A DNA stretch of 64,000 nucleotides from Procambarus clarkii (GCF_040958095.1 NC_091228.1:6413700-6477699); one strand, 5' to 3'. Counted from the stretch's first letter, positions 21,356 to 33,327 are shown. The notes: generated by a model not told the origin, from the letters alone. Numbers and translations are program-made.

Positions 21356-21663
21356 AATCCTGAGTTTAATTTTTTAGTTATATATAGTGACACCTCGGCT
21401 TACGAATGAATATTTATGAACTTTTCGGGTTACGAGCCTAATTTCTTCGAAAAATTTGAATCGGGTTACAAACTTTGCCTCGGGAAAGGAGTTTGTTGAT
21501 ATACGTATGGGCTGACCTAGCGCGTGGTGGCATGGTGATCGCGCCTCAGTTTACCAGTGTCTCCTGCCTAGTAAGTATCGCGCCTGAATTCTTTGTAAAG
21601 CATTACATTTGTTTTGGGATTTTTGGCTATTTGAACATAAAATTTGTTATTATATATCTTGCC

Positions 21664-22077
21664 ATGAGTCCCAAGAAAGCCAGTGGTAAGGTTCAAGCCA
21701 AGAAAACACATGTGAGAATGACCATAGAGGAAAAACAAGAGAGCATTCATAAACGTCAAAACGGTGCACAGATTGTTGAACTAGCTAGGCAGTACAACAA
21801 ATCTATGTCAACAATATGCACTCTACTTGCTAAGAAAAAGGACATTATGAGCATTAAAGTGGCAAAAGGCATATCAACAATCCCGAAACAAAGAACACAA
21901 ACACTTGAATATGTTAAAAAGTTTTTATTAATTTGGATACACAACAAGGAGTTAGCAGGTGATAGCATTTCAGAGGCCATCATTTGTGAGAAACCAAGGC
22001 ATTTGCATGAAGACCTTTTAAAGAAAACCCCTGGAACGAGGGGGGGGGGGAAAGATGAATCAAGTTTGAAAATGTGA
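21664..22077 (+). pseudogene. Tigger transposase N-terminal half (HTH), copy 1
   Basis: MSPKKASGKVQAKKTHVRMT begins the frame. A psq/CENP-B-type helix-turn-helix follows: EEKQESIHKRQNGAQIVELA, RQYNKSMSTICTLLAKKKDI. After it come KQRTQTLEYVKKFLLIWI and AGDSISEAI, the usual start of the second DNA-binding domain. The frame ends at a poly-G run and stop near 22040-22077, before the rest of the CENP-B domain. In the family this part binds the terminal inverted repeats. The catalytic part here is on the other strand (22980-22640), so the gene is broken. Confidence 0.8.
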
Positions 22078-22639
22078 AAAGTTTGTGTGACAATAGAGCC
22101 TCGTGGCAAACTTTTGCTGTGGTCATTACCTGGTGGAATGCACCCAGGATGGAGTATTAGGGCTATACATCTTTTAAATCATAAAAGTAATAAACATTTC
22201 CCATCAACCTTACAAACCATATTAACCTATTTTCATGTATTTCCCCCATGTGCATTTTAACAAAGTTGCTAAATTGCCTTTATCATTCTGTAAAATTTCA
22301 ATTACAGTACTGTATGTATAATTTTGTTAGTATAAATGGACTGAATATTCTGAAATTGCTATTAATTTTACAATTTCAGATTCAAAGGTGGTCTGGACAC
22401 CCAATTTGGTCAGACAGGTGAAGAGAGCATTTAGGATAGTTCGAAGAGATGAAGATGATCGCAATTGTGTTCGAAGAGGCAAACGCCCCCCTTTGCTCCT
22501 GACATTATGTTCAACCATTGACCTCTGCACACCTAACACAAGGTAGGTTGAAAACTCCTCCTTCATGTCATTGGTACATTAGCCAGTAACTCAGGGCTCA
22601 TGTAGGAATATCCCTAAAAAAAAAAAAAGTGGCCCCAAC

Positions 22640-22980
22640 AATGCATCCTCCAAGTCTGGAGGATGAGCAGGAGCATTGTCGAGAAGCAGGACCTTGAGTG
22701 TCAAACTTTTCTCTTGTAGATATTTTTTGATGGCAGGGCAAACCACTCCACATCACAGTTTTTCTGCACGTTATATATTTTGTAAAACTCTTGGATTTTC
22801 GGAATGATACACGAGCAAGGGTTTAATTTTCAAATCGCCACACAGCACAAGAGTTAGCCTATTCTGACACAAGTTAGCCCAAGTTAGCTTGTGTCCGGGC
22901 AGTGACGTCTCCTCTTGGGTAATGTATGTCCTCTTCGGCAATTTTTTCCAGAATAGCCATGTCTCCTCACAATTAAACAC
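22640..22980 (-). pseudogene. Tigger transposase DDE segment, copy 1
   Basis: The minus strand from 22980 encodes MFNCEETWLFWKKLPKRTYI (the first catalytic block, where Tigger has NxDETGLFWKxxP; here E replaces the D). It continues with NRLTLVLCGDLKIKPLLVYH and SENPRV. After a frameshift, about 22735-22645 gives PAIKKYLQEKS and VLLLDNAPAHPPDLEDA, which holds the second catalytic Asp (LLLDNAPAHP). Orientation is opposite to the N-terminal half. Stops and frameshifts show it is dead. Confidence 0.8.
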
Positions 22981-23029
22981 TTGTTGTGGAATGTATCCAT
23001 CAATACAGCACAGTGTATCTACAAAATTG

Positions 23030-24678
23030 TAATTTTTTACTTATATATAGTGTCACCTCAGCTTACGAATGAATATTTATGAACTTTTCGGGTTACGAGC
23101 CTAATTTCTTCGAAAAATTTGAATCGGGTTACAAACTTTGCCTCGGGAAATGAGTTTGTTGATATGCGTATGGGCTGACCTAGCGCGTGGTGGCATGGTG
23201 ATCGCACCTCAGTTTACCAGTGTCTCCTGCCTAGTAACTATCGCGCCTGAATTCTTTATAAAGCATTACATTTGTTTTGGGATTTTTGGCTATTTGAACA
23301 TAAAATTTGTTATTATATATCTTGCCATGAGTCCCAAGAAAGCCAGTGGTAAAGTTCAAGCCAAGAAAACACATGTGAGAATGACCATAGAGGAAAAACA
23401 AGAGAGCATTCATAAACGTCAAAACGGTGCACAGATTGTTGAACTAGCTAGGCAGTACAACAAATCTATGTCAACAATATGCACTATACTTGCTAAGAAA
23501 AAGGACATTATGAGCGTTAAAGTGGCAAAAGGCATATCAACAATCCCGAAACAAAGAACACAAACACTTGAGGATGTTAAAAAGTTTTTATTAATTTGGA
23601 TACACAACAAGGAGTTAGCAGGTGATAGCATTTCAGAGGCCATCATTTGTGAGAAACCAAGGCATTTGCATGAAGACCTTTTAAAGAAAACCCCTGGAAC
23701 GAGGGGGGGGGGGGAAGATGAATCAAGTTTGAAAATGTGAAAAGTTTGTGTGACAATAGAGCCTCGTGGAAAACTTTTGCTGTGGTCATTACCTGGTGGA
23801 ATGCACCCAGGATGGAGTATTAGGGCTATACATCTTTTAAATCATAAAAGTAATAAACATTTCCCATCAACCTTACAAACCATATTAACCTATTTTCATG
23901 TATTTCCCCCATGTGCATTTTAACAAAGTTACTAAATTGCCTTTATCATTCTGTAAAATTTCAATTACAGTATACTGTATATAATTTTGTTAGTATAAAT
24001 GGACTGAATATTCTGAAATCACTATTAATTTTACAATTTCAGATTCAAAGGTGGTCTGGACACCCAATTTGGTCAGACAGGTGAAGAGAGCATTTAGGAT
24101 AGTTCGAAGAGATGAAGATGGTCACAATTGTGTTTGAAGAGGCAAACGCCCCCCTTTGCTCCTGACATTATGTTCAGCCTATTGACCCCTGCACACCTAA
24201 CACAAGGTAGGTTGAAAAACTCCTCCTTCATGTCATTGGTTCATTAGCCAGAAACTTAGGGTCCATGCAGGAATATCCCTAAAAAAAAAAAAGTGGCCCC
24301 AACAATGCATCCTCCAAGTCTGGAGGATGAGCAGGAGCATTGTCGAGAAGCAGGCCCTTTAGTGTCAAACTTTTCTCTTGCAGATATTTTTTGATGGCAG
24401 GGCAAACCACTCTACATCACAGTTTTTCTGCACGTTATATATTTTTTAAAACTCTTGGATTTTCGGAATGATACACGAGCAAGGGTTTAATTTTCAAATC
24501 ACCACACAGCACAAGTTAGCCTATCCTGACACAAGTTAGCCCAAGTTACCTTGTGTCCGGGCAGTGACGTCTCCTCTTAGGTAATGTATGTCCTCTTCGG
24601 CAATTTTTTCCAGAATAGCCATGTCTCCTCACAATTAAACACTTGTTGTGGAATATATCCATCAATACAGTATCTACA
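23030..24678. mobile_element. Tigger/pogo-like transposon fossil, tandem copy 2
   Basis: A second unit matching copy 1 at an offset of 1663 bp with only scattered substitutions and small indels, such as the lengths of the poly-G, A-run and CAGCACAGTGTATC segments. Unlike copy 1 it continues past the unit end into further transposase sequence (24679-24880). The simplest reading is a tandem duplication of the left 1.66 kb of an already rearranged element. Confidence 0.82.
23327..23740 (+). pseudogene. Tigger transposase N-terminal half (HTH), copy 2
   Basis: Same reading as 21664-22077 with few changes (for example TICTILAKKKDIMSVKVAKG and TLEDVKKFLLIWI). The aspartate in TLEDVKK, where copy 1 has tyrosine, is likely the ancestral residue. 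It ends at the same poly-G stretch and TGA. Confidence 0.8.
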
Positions 24679-24880
24679 AAATCTTTAAAATCACGAACAA
24701 ATCTTTCAGCCCCTACTTTGTCTGAGCTGGCACCCTCACCATTCCTCACAACACTATGAATACCACGTCTTTTTTCAAAATTTCTCAAACCATCCCCTAC
24801 TTACCTTAAACTCTTTCGTATCTGCAAAATTCGTTCTAGGGGTTTTCTTTATAAGATCTTGCATGAAGATTTCATTGTTG
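24300..24880 (-). pseudogene. Tigger transposase CENP-B-like plus DDE part, copy 2
   Basis: Reading the minus strand from 24880, QDLIKKTPRTNFADTKEFKV then SRGWFEKFEKRRGIHSVVRN and GEGASSDKVGAERFVRDFKD give the second DNA-binding domain (the GWxxKFxxR motif). Frameshifted continuations follow: PKRR near 24575, LVLCGDLKIKPLLVYHSENP near 24520-24460, and LLLDNAPAHPPDLEDA near 24345-24300 with the second catalytic Asp. The reading breaks at 24880 into a foldback repeat, so the first exon-equivalent is missing on this strand and lies instead in opposite orientation at 23327-23740. Confidence 0.78.
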
Positions 24881-24958
24881 ACCAAACCACACACTGGAAA
24901 TTGAATAGACGACGACATTTCGATCCGTCCTGGACCATTATAAAGTCGATTGTGATGA
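24881..24958. mobile_element. One arm of the foldback family
   Basis: GTTGACCAAACCACACACTG, GACGACGACATTTCGATCCG and TCCTGGACCATTATAAAGTC match the left arm of the 13037-13188 foldback; no right arm follows. It abuts the Tigger fossil. Confidence 0.75.
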
Positions 24959-25736
24959 GATGAGGGAAGCAAGAGCATTAAGTAGGCAAGAGAGAGAGGT
25001 GAGGAGATGGCAAGTATGTACGTATGTACGTGAATAAAACATGTACATACTTATACATAACGTGTGTAAATAATGTAATAAACACAATAACAGTATTTTG
25101 GGAGGAGGAATGTTGGCGAGTAATGTGTTGGAGGAGGGAGGGAGGACTGGCAGGGTGTGGCAGCTCACTCATGTTTTTTGGGCTCACCATACCAACATAG
25201 TGGATCGTTATGGTGAATACATACGTAGATGGGTATATACAATGTGTGTATATAGTGTAATAACAGCAAAAACACTGTTTGATTGTAGAATATGTTGCAT
25301 ATATGAGGCCCATAATTTTGAGCATAGCGATGTTCTATACTTTGAATTATATAAATTCCACAAATTACACACTTTTAAATAATATTACAGCAAAAAAAAG
25401 AAGAAATGAATGAGAAACTTCAAAATAATTGCGCAACATTTTATTCGCAGCAACTGCCGTCGCACGGGGTGGCGGGGCCGACAGGCCCCCCATCGCTCCA
25501 ACGCTCAGCGCCCATAATTTGCTCAACTTCCCAGCTCCATCGCAGCTAAAGTAAGTCACATACAATATTTTTTGTTTAGTTTCCCCGTGATCAGACTCTG
25601 CATTTTAACAATATAAGAAGAGAAAAAAAATTTTTGGAAAGAATTTATTTCTTGTGCACCAGGGTGTTATTTGGAGACAGAGCAGTTCAGTGGTTAACTA
25701 CTAAATTTTTTTTTCTCCCACACACGCACCCCCCTA
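24959..25736. other. Unassigned sequence
   Basis: Contains a duplicated-looking TGTACGTACGT/ATACATAC area near 25015-25060 and a GC-rich island (25450-25555) in an AT-rich setting. That island has no recognised exon frame. Confidence 0.45.
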
Positions 25737-25803
25737 GGAAGCAGCCTGTAACAGCTAACTCCCAGATACCTATTTACTGTTAGGTAACAGGGGTCATCCC
25801 CTT
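25737..25803 (-). mobile_element. SINE family 1 body fragment, minus strand
   Basis: GGAAGCAGCCTGTAACAGCT, then ACCTATTTACTGTTAGGTAA and CAGGGG, is the reverse complement of the body of the tRNA-SINE at 15622-15846, without its tRNA head. Confidence 0.7.
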
Positions 25804-27300
25804 TTGTACAAAGAATCTGCTAAAGCTTTTAGGGCTAATCTTTGACACTCGTTTGTCTTTGTCGCCCCATATTTTTTACGTCCGAGTTGAATGCTCTAAG
25901 GCCCTTAACTAACTTTAGGTCATGTCCCATACTTCTTGGGAGCTAATCGACACTGCTCCTCTCTTTACATTCCTCTCTCGTTCTGTCTAAACTCGATTAT
26001 GGCCCTGTTTACTCATCTGCTTCTCCTTCTACCCTTCACCATCTGGACACACTGCATCATACTGGGTTACGGCTCAGCTCTGGTACCTTTCCTTCGACAC
26101 CTACCCTAAGCCTGTATGTTGAAACTGGCGTCCTGTTTCTACAGGATCGCCATGATCGCTACTGTCTTCTCCACCTTGCACGGTCCTTACAGCACCCTCA
26201 CTCTTGCTTATGTCATGCCTTGACCTTTACCCATCCTGTGGTTCCTGTTCCCCTTCACCATCTATCTCTTTCTGTACGGTTGTCTCTCTTACAAAATGCT
26301 CTTTCAGTTTGTGTTACCAATATTTCCCCTCGTGTCATTCCGTCTTTGCCCCTATGGAGGGGTCCCCGTTCCTAAATTCTGTAAGCCTTGACCCACATGA
26401 CTAAAACTTTTACCCCTCCTACAGTTCTAAATCACCTTTTCCTTGAACGCTTTTCTTCACACTTCCACTCTATTTCCGTCTTCACCAATGGGTCTTAAGT
26501 CTGCAGACGGTGTAGGCTACTCTGTTGTTTTTCCTGACTGCACCTTTGTGTCTCCTGCCTCCGGAGACTAGCATCTTCATGGCAGAACTTTAAGCTATTC
26601 TCTATGCTCTTCATCAACTCTTTTCTCGCTGTCAATCCTCCTCTGTGTTTGTAGTTGACACTTGCAGTGCCCTCATGGCTCTAGAATCCTTTAATCCAGT
26701 CCATCCTTTGGTAGTTGAAATTCAACATTGGCTGTTTCTTATCTCCAGTAGATTTAAGACAGTGGAATTTTGCTGGATTCCCACCCATATTGGTGTGTTC
26801 TTAAATGAGCGTGCGGACACTGCCGCTAAGGAAGCTATCCGCACCTGTCCCATCTCCCGTAAAGGTATTCCTTATTATGACTTTTACCCAGTTATTCATT
26901 TCCCCATTCTTGCCCGTTGTCAGGGTTGTTGGTCTTCTGTTACTGGTAACAAAATGCGTGCTCTTAAGAGTAGTGTGTTCCCGTGGCCTTCCTCCTACCA
27001 CCGTAACCGGTGGTGGGAAACGGCTCTGGCGAGGTTGTATATTGGTCATACACGTTTAACTCACGGGCACTTAATGGAGCGCTGCCCTGCTTCTTATTGT
27101 CCAAACCGTTGTCTCTACATGTCCTGACTTCCAGGACTTACGTGTCTTGCTTCCCGACCATCCCTCACTGTCAATTGTCCCTCGATAAAATTCTTGGTAA
27201 ATTTAATACCTTTGATATTGTTCGCCGTATGCGTTTTTGTTCTTGTATTGGCGACGTTAGTGATATTTAGCGCACTATGATTATCCCACACATTTGATGG
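25804..27300 (+). pseudogene. RNase H LINE (family B) 3' half, copy 1
   Basis: This is a decayed copy of the element at 30490-32015. Recognisable in order are the end of the reverse transcriptase (LLGLIFDTRLS, then SVLSKLDYG-like residues), the RNase H domain (KSADGVGYSVVFPD, then TSIFMAEL with a frameshift, VVDTCSALMALESFNPVHPL, KTVEFCWIPTHIGVFLNERA and DTAAKEAIRTCPISRKGIPY), and a terminal zinc-knuckle region. Several frameshifts and stops. The catalytic Asp of the NERAD motif, lost by frameshift in copy 2, is in frame here. It ends with TTAGTGATATTTAGCGCACT, the family 3' end. Confidence 0.8.
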
Positions 27301-30300
27301 TTTGATAATTACTGTACTGTACAGTACTTTGGTTTGGAATGTATCAAATAAAGTTGTTTCATGTATTGAAATGTGTGAGAAAATCCACTGGGACTGTGAG
27401 ATGAAGCGAACCTGTAACAAAGGCATTGCCAGTTGCATACTCTACCACCATTGATGGTAAAAGTCTTACAACTGGATATCTTGTGTGACGGGTTATGGTA
27501 TCACAGCTATACTGAACCAAGATGGTATGGCTCTCCCTCACATAAATGAAAGAAATGCTGCTCTTGGCCTTGCAGTGTGTAAGTTGCAGGTGGAAACAAA
27601 TGAAAATTATCAAATAAATAATTAAACAATTTACTGAAATAGTAATGAACAAAAATAACACATGACAATACTTGACTATCATGTAATGCAAAGGTGAACA
27701 AGTTAGTATGACCTTAAATGCAAAAAATAAACTATAAGCAATGAATAAAAGTATGAAGATATACTGGTGTTCTGAAGACAGCTACCATACCACCATGGCA
27801 TCAGTCACACGACGTTGGCTGGAAGTGGACGACGGGTTAGAGACACCAAGGTGATCCTAGAGCACTAAGGGAGAGATTGCCTCTCCAGGGAGGCAGCGCT
27901 CTTTATATAGTCCGGCGGTGATGACTCATCCAGTGTCAACACGAGGTGGACATCTGGTCAACTAGCAAGCTGCTCGTTGTGGCTGGCGGTGCCTTTGTGT
28001 TGAGCTGTACCACTGTCAGTTGAAGGCGGCTAACTGCTTGTTTGTGGGGACAAACTGCCAGTTAGCAGTGGCGCCCGGCTTGCCTCTGAGTCGTACCAGC
28101 CGTGCCAGGCCCTGGGGGGTATGGAGAGGTGGCAGGACTGATGACTCTTCTGGGCTGGTGTAGATGTATACTTCCAGTGCAGAGGCATTGAAGGTGAAGG
28201 GAAAAGGCAGTTCCACTGCTATGCAGGGGATTCACGTGACACTTGTGAAGCCACAGAAAGTCTGGAGGCCCTACTGAAGCCAGTCCAAGTATTAAATAAA
28301 ACCCCTGAAGTACGCCGGTGAAGGGTAAAGTGAAGGGTGAAGCAAGACCGTATGCCTCAACTTCAGGCACACACAGAAAATCATGTTTTGGTCCCGCCTC
28401 TCAACTGTGTATTTGAAGTTGGGGCGTATGGTGTTGAACTGCTTCAGCCTTCACCTGAGTGCTTGTAGGTCTTACGTAAGACGTTGACTCAAGGAGGGGC
28501 CTCAAAACTTGCTGTGATTTATGGGGAAATCCGGTTGTAAGACTTTTACAAAGTCAGTAATATACTGTGGTAGAGTATGCAGCTGCCAGTGCCTTGGGCA
28601 AGGGTTTACGTCGCTTCACAGCTCCAGTGGATTTTCTGCTTGGTGTATATCAGGTTGTGATTTTGTGTGTGTGCCGTATTGTTATGATCGCCGTCTGATA
28701 AGTCCTTTCTGGCCTCAAGAGTCATTTTTACCCACCTAGAAAGATTGCAGATGGCCAAAGCAGTTATTTAAGTTAAGAAGGGACAAGTCTTAAACAGAAT
28801 TTTGCATAATATTTGACTGTAAAGGGGTAAATTGAGGTAGATTGAAAAACAAAATGGTGAACCAGGCAGGCAGTACTCACAATTAGGCGAGTACACTCGG
28901 GAACTTTTAAAGTGCAACCAAACATGCTTTAGGCTCTCACAACAAGAGGTGAGTGGTGGTGGCTCAGGTGCTCAGCCAATCAGAGCACCTAAGGAGGGAG
29001 GGCAGGAGTGAGAGGGGGGTGGTATGTGGAAGTTTGGTGACAGTTGTGTGTAGTTTGTTCATCTTCATTGTAAGTTTCATGGCTTGGTGTGCATTTCCCT
29101 AGTAAATTTAATTAGGGAAAATTCAGGTGTTTGATTTTTTAAATCAACTTTTTAAATGTTGAGTTGTTAAAGCCTCAAAGTGCATGGAGTTGGTTTGGGA
29201 GTATGGCATCCTCATGCTGTTGCGTGCTCGCGTGAGGTAGCAAAGGTGATGTAAAGTTGTGGGGTGTACATGCTTGGGACGTCCTCTCTCGGGATGGCTG
29301 GTGTTAGACCTGCGTGTTTGTCGGTTGTTGAAAAGCCGTCATCCTTTGCTGTTGTGGTATTGATTTTACATTGTTCATCTTGTAATTAATACTGTAGTGC
29401 GATATCTAGGGCTACCATTTGTAGGTTTAAAATGTCTAATACAAACAGTTGTCCAATGAGTTTTAATAGGAAATATCATCCACCAAGCACCATTGTACAA
29501 TTATATTAATTGATAGTATATGGATTGTGCAGAACTGCTTAGAATGATCTTTAACACTTGGCTATATTGGTCATGTCAAATACCTGCACGGTGAATGCTC
29601 AAAGACCCTTTCTTTATTCAGTGTTGTCACATACCTCATGGGGGTATGGATAGGCAAACACTCATTCGGTTAAACTTGCCTTGTAGTACTTTCAGAGCTC
29701 AGTAATTTGGAATCTGGTTAGCACTTTCCAAATAAATTGACCTTTAAAGTGAATTCCTATTTAGGTTTAAAACATTATACCGAATGAGAAACTCGGATTA
29801 TATAGCCAAACACCAGAAATGTTGTTATTCAATTTGGTTGCCTAAAGCACATTCAAGGACTGCACATTACATGGCATTCCAGGATTCCTCTATACCTTGC
29901 CTTATGCTGTAAACATTGCCACACCCCTGTGTTTTATTGATTTAAATGGCCACAGGGAGGCATACAACACTGCAGATTATGATGTCATTTGTTATCCACT
30001 GTGCTAACAAGTGGGCTGACTGATGTTCGTTGACACCTGTATCGTGCTTCAATTTAATCGCCAGGAGATCACCCTCTCACTAGACTCGTCTGTAGGAAGT
30101 ACAGTATAGTATCTCAAATTACCTTGGATCATAAATAGCATAAGACTTGGGGGTAGGAGAGGGTTGCAGTGTTTGTCATGGCTCTCAGTTGTTCCTGGTA
30201 TTAGGCAATTTAGTTCTGGAATCATTTTTGTTGGCCAATGTTAAACTTTTTCGAAAGTAGATGTTTTTCTGAAAGGGAAGGGGGGGGGGAAACCTCTATG

Positions 30301-30470
30301 CTTGGATACAGTTATCTAAGTGAATACTTAGATTTATACAGTAGAATAACTACCTTCTTTTCCTTAGTCAAAAAGGTTGCTTGTTTATTTCTAGGGACTT
30401 GTATTTTCTTTTATTTTTAACTGCAGCAACTTTCAGTGAATGATAGATTCTTACTGAAAGGACCTTTACT
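27301..30470. other. Long stretch without a recognised gene
   Basis: There is no supported exon or element over 3 kb. It includes a fragment TTGGTCCCGCCTCTCAACTG at about 28389 (LINE family C) and a short poly-G at about 30279. A moderately GC-richer stretch at 28900-29330, with CCAATCA at 28976, could be a promoter area for the gene ending at 33194, but no first exon was defined. Confidence 0.4.
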
Positions 30471-30489
30471 TCATTGTTGTTGCTTTATG

Positions 30490-32015
30490 GTCATCTCATT
30501 GTGTACAGGGATTCCGCGAAGCTTTTGGGGTTAGTCTTTGACACTCGTTTGTCTTGGTCAGCCCATATCTCTTGCCTCCGAGTTGAATGCTCTAAGGCCC
30601 TTAACCTCCTTAAGGTTTTGTCCCATACTTCTTGGGGAGTGGATAGGCGCACGCTCCTCTGTTTGCACTCCTCTCTCGTCCTGTCTAAACTTAATTATGG
30701 TTGCCCTGCATACTCTTCTGCTTCTCCTTCTACTCTTCGCCATCTTGATGCTTTGCACCATACTGGGTTGCGTCTCGGCTCTGGTGGCTTTCGTTCGACT
30801 CCCGCCCTTAGTTTGTATGTTGACACTGGCTTTCTCTCTCTTCAGGACTGCCGTGATCGCTACTGTCTTCGCTATCTTGCGCGGTCCTTCCAACATCCTT
30901 CCTCTCGCCTCTGTCGTGCATTGACTTTTCCTCCTCCTGTGGTTCCTGTTCCTCTTCCTCTTCATTGTCTCCCACTTTCTGTCCAGTTATCTCGCTTACA
31001 GGATTCTCTTTCTGTTCATATTTCTAATGTTTCTCCTCATATTGTTCCTTCATTACCTCCGTGGAGAGTCCCCCTTCCCAAGTTTTCTACGTCCTTGACT
31101 TGTATTACTAAATCCTTTACCCCTCCTACAATTCTGAAAAGCCTCTTCCTTGAGCACTTTTCTTCGCACTCCCACTCTATTTCCATCTTCCCTGATGGGT
31201 CTAAGTCTGCGGATGGTGTGGGCTACTCTGTTGTTTTTCCTGACCGTACTTACATGTGTCGCCTCCCTTCGGAGGCTAGCGTCTTTACGGCAGAACTTTA
31301 TGCTATTCTCTATGCTCTTCGTCTCTTGCTTTCTCATTCTCATTCCTCCTTTGTGGTTGTAGTTGATTCTCGTAGTGCCCTCATGGCTCTAGGGTCCTTT
31401 AATCCTGTCCATCCGGTGGTCATTGAGATTCAACATTGGCTGTTTCTTATTTCTAGTAAATTTAAATCAGTAGAGTTTTGCTGGGTTCCCAGCCATATTG
31501 GTGTTTCAATGAGCGTGCGGATGCTGCCGCTAAGGAAGCTATCCGTTCTTGTCCCATCTCCCGTAAAGGTATTCTTTATTCCGACTTTTATCCTGTTATT
31601 CATTCTTCCCCGTTGGCAGGGTTGTTGGTCCTCTGTGGTTGGTAACAAGCTGCGTACTCTCAAACTTAGTGTGTCCCCGTGGCCTTCCTCCTACCACTGT
31701 AACCGGCGGTGGGACACTGCTTTGGCACGGCTGTGAGTTGGTCATACCCACGGTCACTTAATGGAGCGCCACCCTGCTCCTTATTGTCCGAATTGCGTTG
31801 TCCCTCTTACAGTTGTGCATATCCTTGTTGAATGTCCTGACTTCCAGGACGAGCGTGTGTCTTGCTTTCCGACCGTCCCTCGATAGAATTCTAGGTGAAT
31901 CGGATACTTTTGATATCGTTCGCCTTATGCATTTTTGTTCTCGTATTGGCATTCTTGGTGATATTTAGCGCCCTCTGATTATTTCGCACTTTGGTGCCTT
32001 CTTTTGGTAATTACC
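30490..32015 (+). pseudogene. RNase H LINE (family B) 3' half, copy 2 (best preserved)
   Basis: The open frame begins at 30474 and runs in the element's own frame to about 31507. It covers the reverse-transcriptase C-terminus (LLGLVFDTRLSWSAHISCLR, LSHTSWGVDRRTLLCLHSSL, VLSKLNYGCPAYSSASPSTL), a linker and an RNase H domain. The RNase H shows catalytic Asp in FPDGSKSADGVGYS, Glu in TAELYAILYALRL and Asp in VVDSRSALMALGS, then SVEFCWVPSHIGV. A frameshift at about 31507 throws the NERADAAAKEA motif out of frame. A Cys/His knuckle (YCPNCVV, VHILVECPDFQDE) follows near 31785-31850. The 3' end reads GATATTTAGCGCCCTCTGAT and GGTAATTACCTTA at about 31960-32015. It is 5'-truncated. The RNase H places it in the I/R1/LOA-type LINEs; clade is tentative. 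Confidence 0.85.
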
Positions 32016-33122
32016 TTACCTTCATTGTTGTTTCATTTTAATGTGGTAGTTGTGATATGGATTGTTCTGGCTCACGTGCAAGGTCTTGGATTTTTTTCTG
32101 TTTTATATTAAGAAATTGCCAGTCTTGTTACTATTTGTAGAGTTAGAGATCTGCATTAAGGCCTCAATTTTATTTTTTTTTATAACATGTTATCAGCAAT
32201 TTTTGTTGTTGGTAATATTTAGATTAATGTCAGTGATGTATATGACAAGGGTTAAGACCCCTTGTGGTATGACAGCATTTTTCCCCAGTCATTTCTTTAA
32301 CAAATGAAAGGGTCCTCGTAACCATTCTTTTGTCCTTTCTACCATGTACCTGTTTGTTGCTTCTTGGTCTTTCATTTGGTTCTTTGGCTATTAAAACAAT
32401 GGCCTTTGGTAATGTTGCAATTACCATTTCTAAAAAAAATGAGCAGAGTTTGTTTTTAGCAAACAGTTTTACAAAAAAAAAAATTCCATTCCTTCAGGAC
32501 CTTGCAGATGTTAGGTCAAACTAATTGACAGTAATCCATTTTGCCCTTTCAAACAATGATGGTTTTAATCTAGGTAAAATATTTCAGAATATCTGAAGTT
32601 TGGCAGACAAATGATTTAAGAGCTTTGATTAAATTTAAGTTACCAAAGACTTTGAAAACCATGTTGTATAGATGCTTCAGTGTCACTTTTCTAATGTTTT
32701 GTAATTAACAATGATCTTTAGTTAATTTAATTATATTTTGTACAAAGCTTAGGTGTTGCATAGCTTTAAATTTACTTTCAAATATGAAAACTAAAATATT
32801 GACTAAAGTTTCTTCCACTTTAATATTTCAGACTAATTTGCAATATTTGTTGTTTATGTAAATTGAATAGGTAGTCCACTTACATCTTTTCAATGCATTT
32901 TGCATGCACCTATGTAACAAGTTACAAATAGGTGTAAATTTTACCAAGTATTTATTTTCAAAATAAAAAAATTTCAGATGTTTAAACATTGCATCAATAG
33001 TAGTAAACAATAATTTCCAGCATAATTTCAGGATAAGGTATAAAGTAGTCATTAAAATTGTTTTATTTAATAAGTTTTACATATAGTATTTATAATACAT
33101 CTAATATTTATTATTGTTTCAG
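32016..33122 (+). other. Probable intron before the 33123 exon
   Basis: AT-rich sequence with no recognised exon; it ends in the pyrimidine-rich acceptor TTTATTATTGTTTCAG at 33107-33122. Confidence 0.55.
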
Positions 33123-33194
33123 GTTGTGGGACAGATGCTCCTAGATGAACAGAAGATCCAAAAGGCCAAGACAACTCCAGACAATCACCTGTAA
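33123..33194 (+). CDS. Terminal exon of an unidentified small gene
   Basis: After a strong acceptor (ATTATTGTTTCAG) the phase-0 frame gives 23 codons, VVGQMLLDEQKIQKAKTTPD then NHL, and TAA. An AATAAA polyadenylation signal lies only four bases past the stop (33199-33204). A coding tail this close to its poly(A) signal, in an AT-rich region, looks like a real last exon rather than chance. I do not recognise the protein; the visible part is hydrophilic, helical-looking and lysine-rich. Upstream exons were not located; they may lie beyond the RNase H LINE copies at 25804-32015, which would sit in the introns. Confidence 0.55.
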   Translation, partial: VVGQMLLDEQKIQKAKTTPDNHL

Positions 33195-33198
33195 AAGA

Positions 33199-33204
33199 AA
33201 TAAA
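33199..33204 (+). terminator. AATAAA polyadenylation signal
   Basis: Canonical AATAAA four bases after the stop of the 33123-33194 exon, implying a 3' UTR of only some tens of bases. Confidence 0.6.
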
Positions 33205-33327
33205 CATTAAGCAGGGACACTTCTTTTATTATCACCAATGCCTAATAATAAGCCCAGAAAATCCTAACAGCCTATCTTTTAAGATAGGCTCAGCAAGGCC
33301 TATCCCTTCCTCTGGTTTTAGTGCAGA

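Larger units (their letters stand above)
21367..23029. mobile_element. Tigger/pogo-like transposon fossil, tandem copy 1
   Basis: This is the first of two tandem units with a 1663-bp offset. The left end shows a Tigger-like terminal sequence (GTGACACCTCGGCTTACG) at about 21387. The unit carries the N-terminal transposase half on the plus strand and part of the DDE half on the minus strand, so the two halves face each other. The copy stops abruptly at 23029, where copy 2 starts. It is not capable of producing a whole transposase. Confidence 0.8.

Noticed and set aside
25365-25565. Minus-strand frame with GC-rich segment GAMGGLSAPPPRATAVAANK
   Set aside because: Isolated, no start, splice or homology evidence; treated as unassigned.
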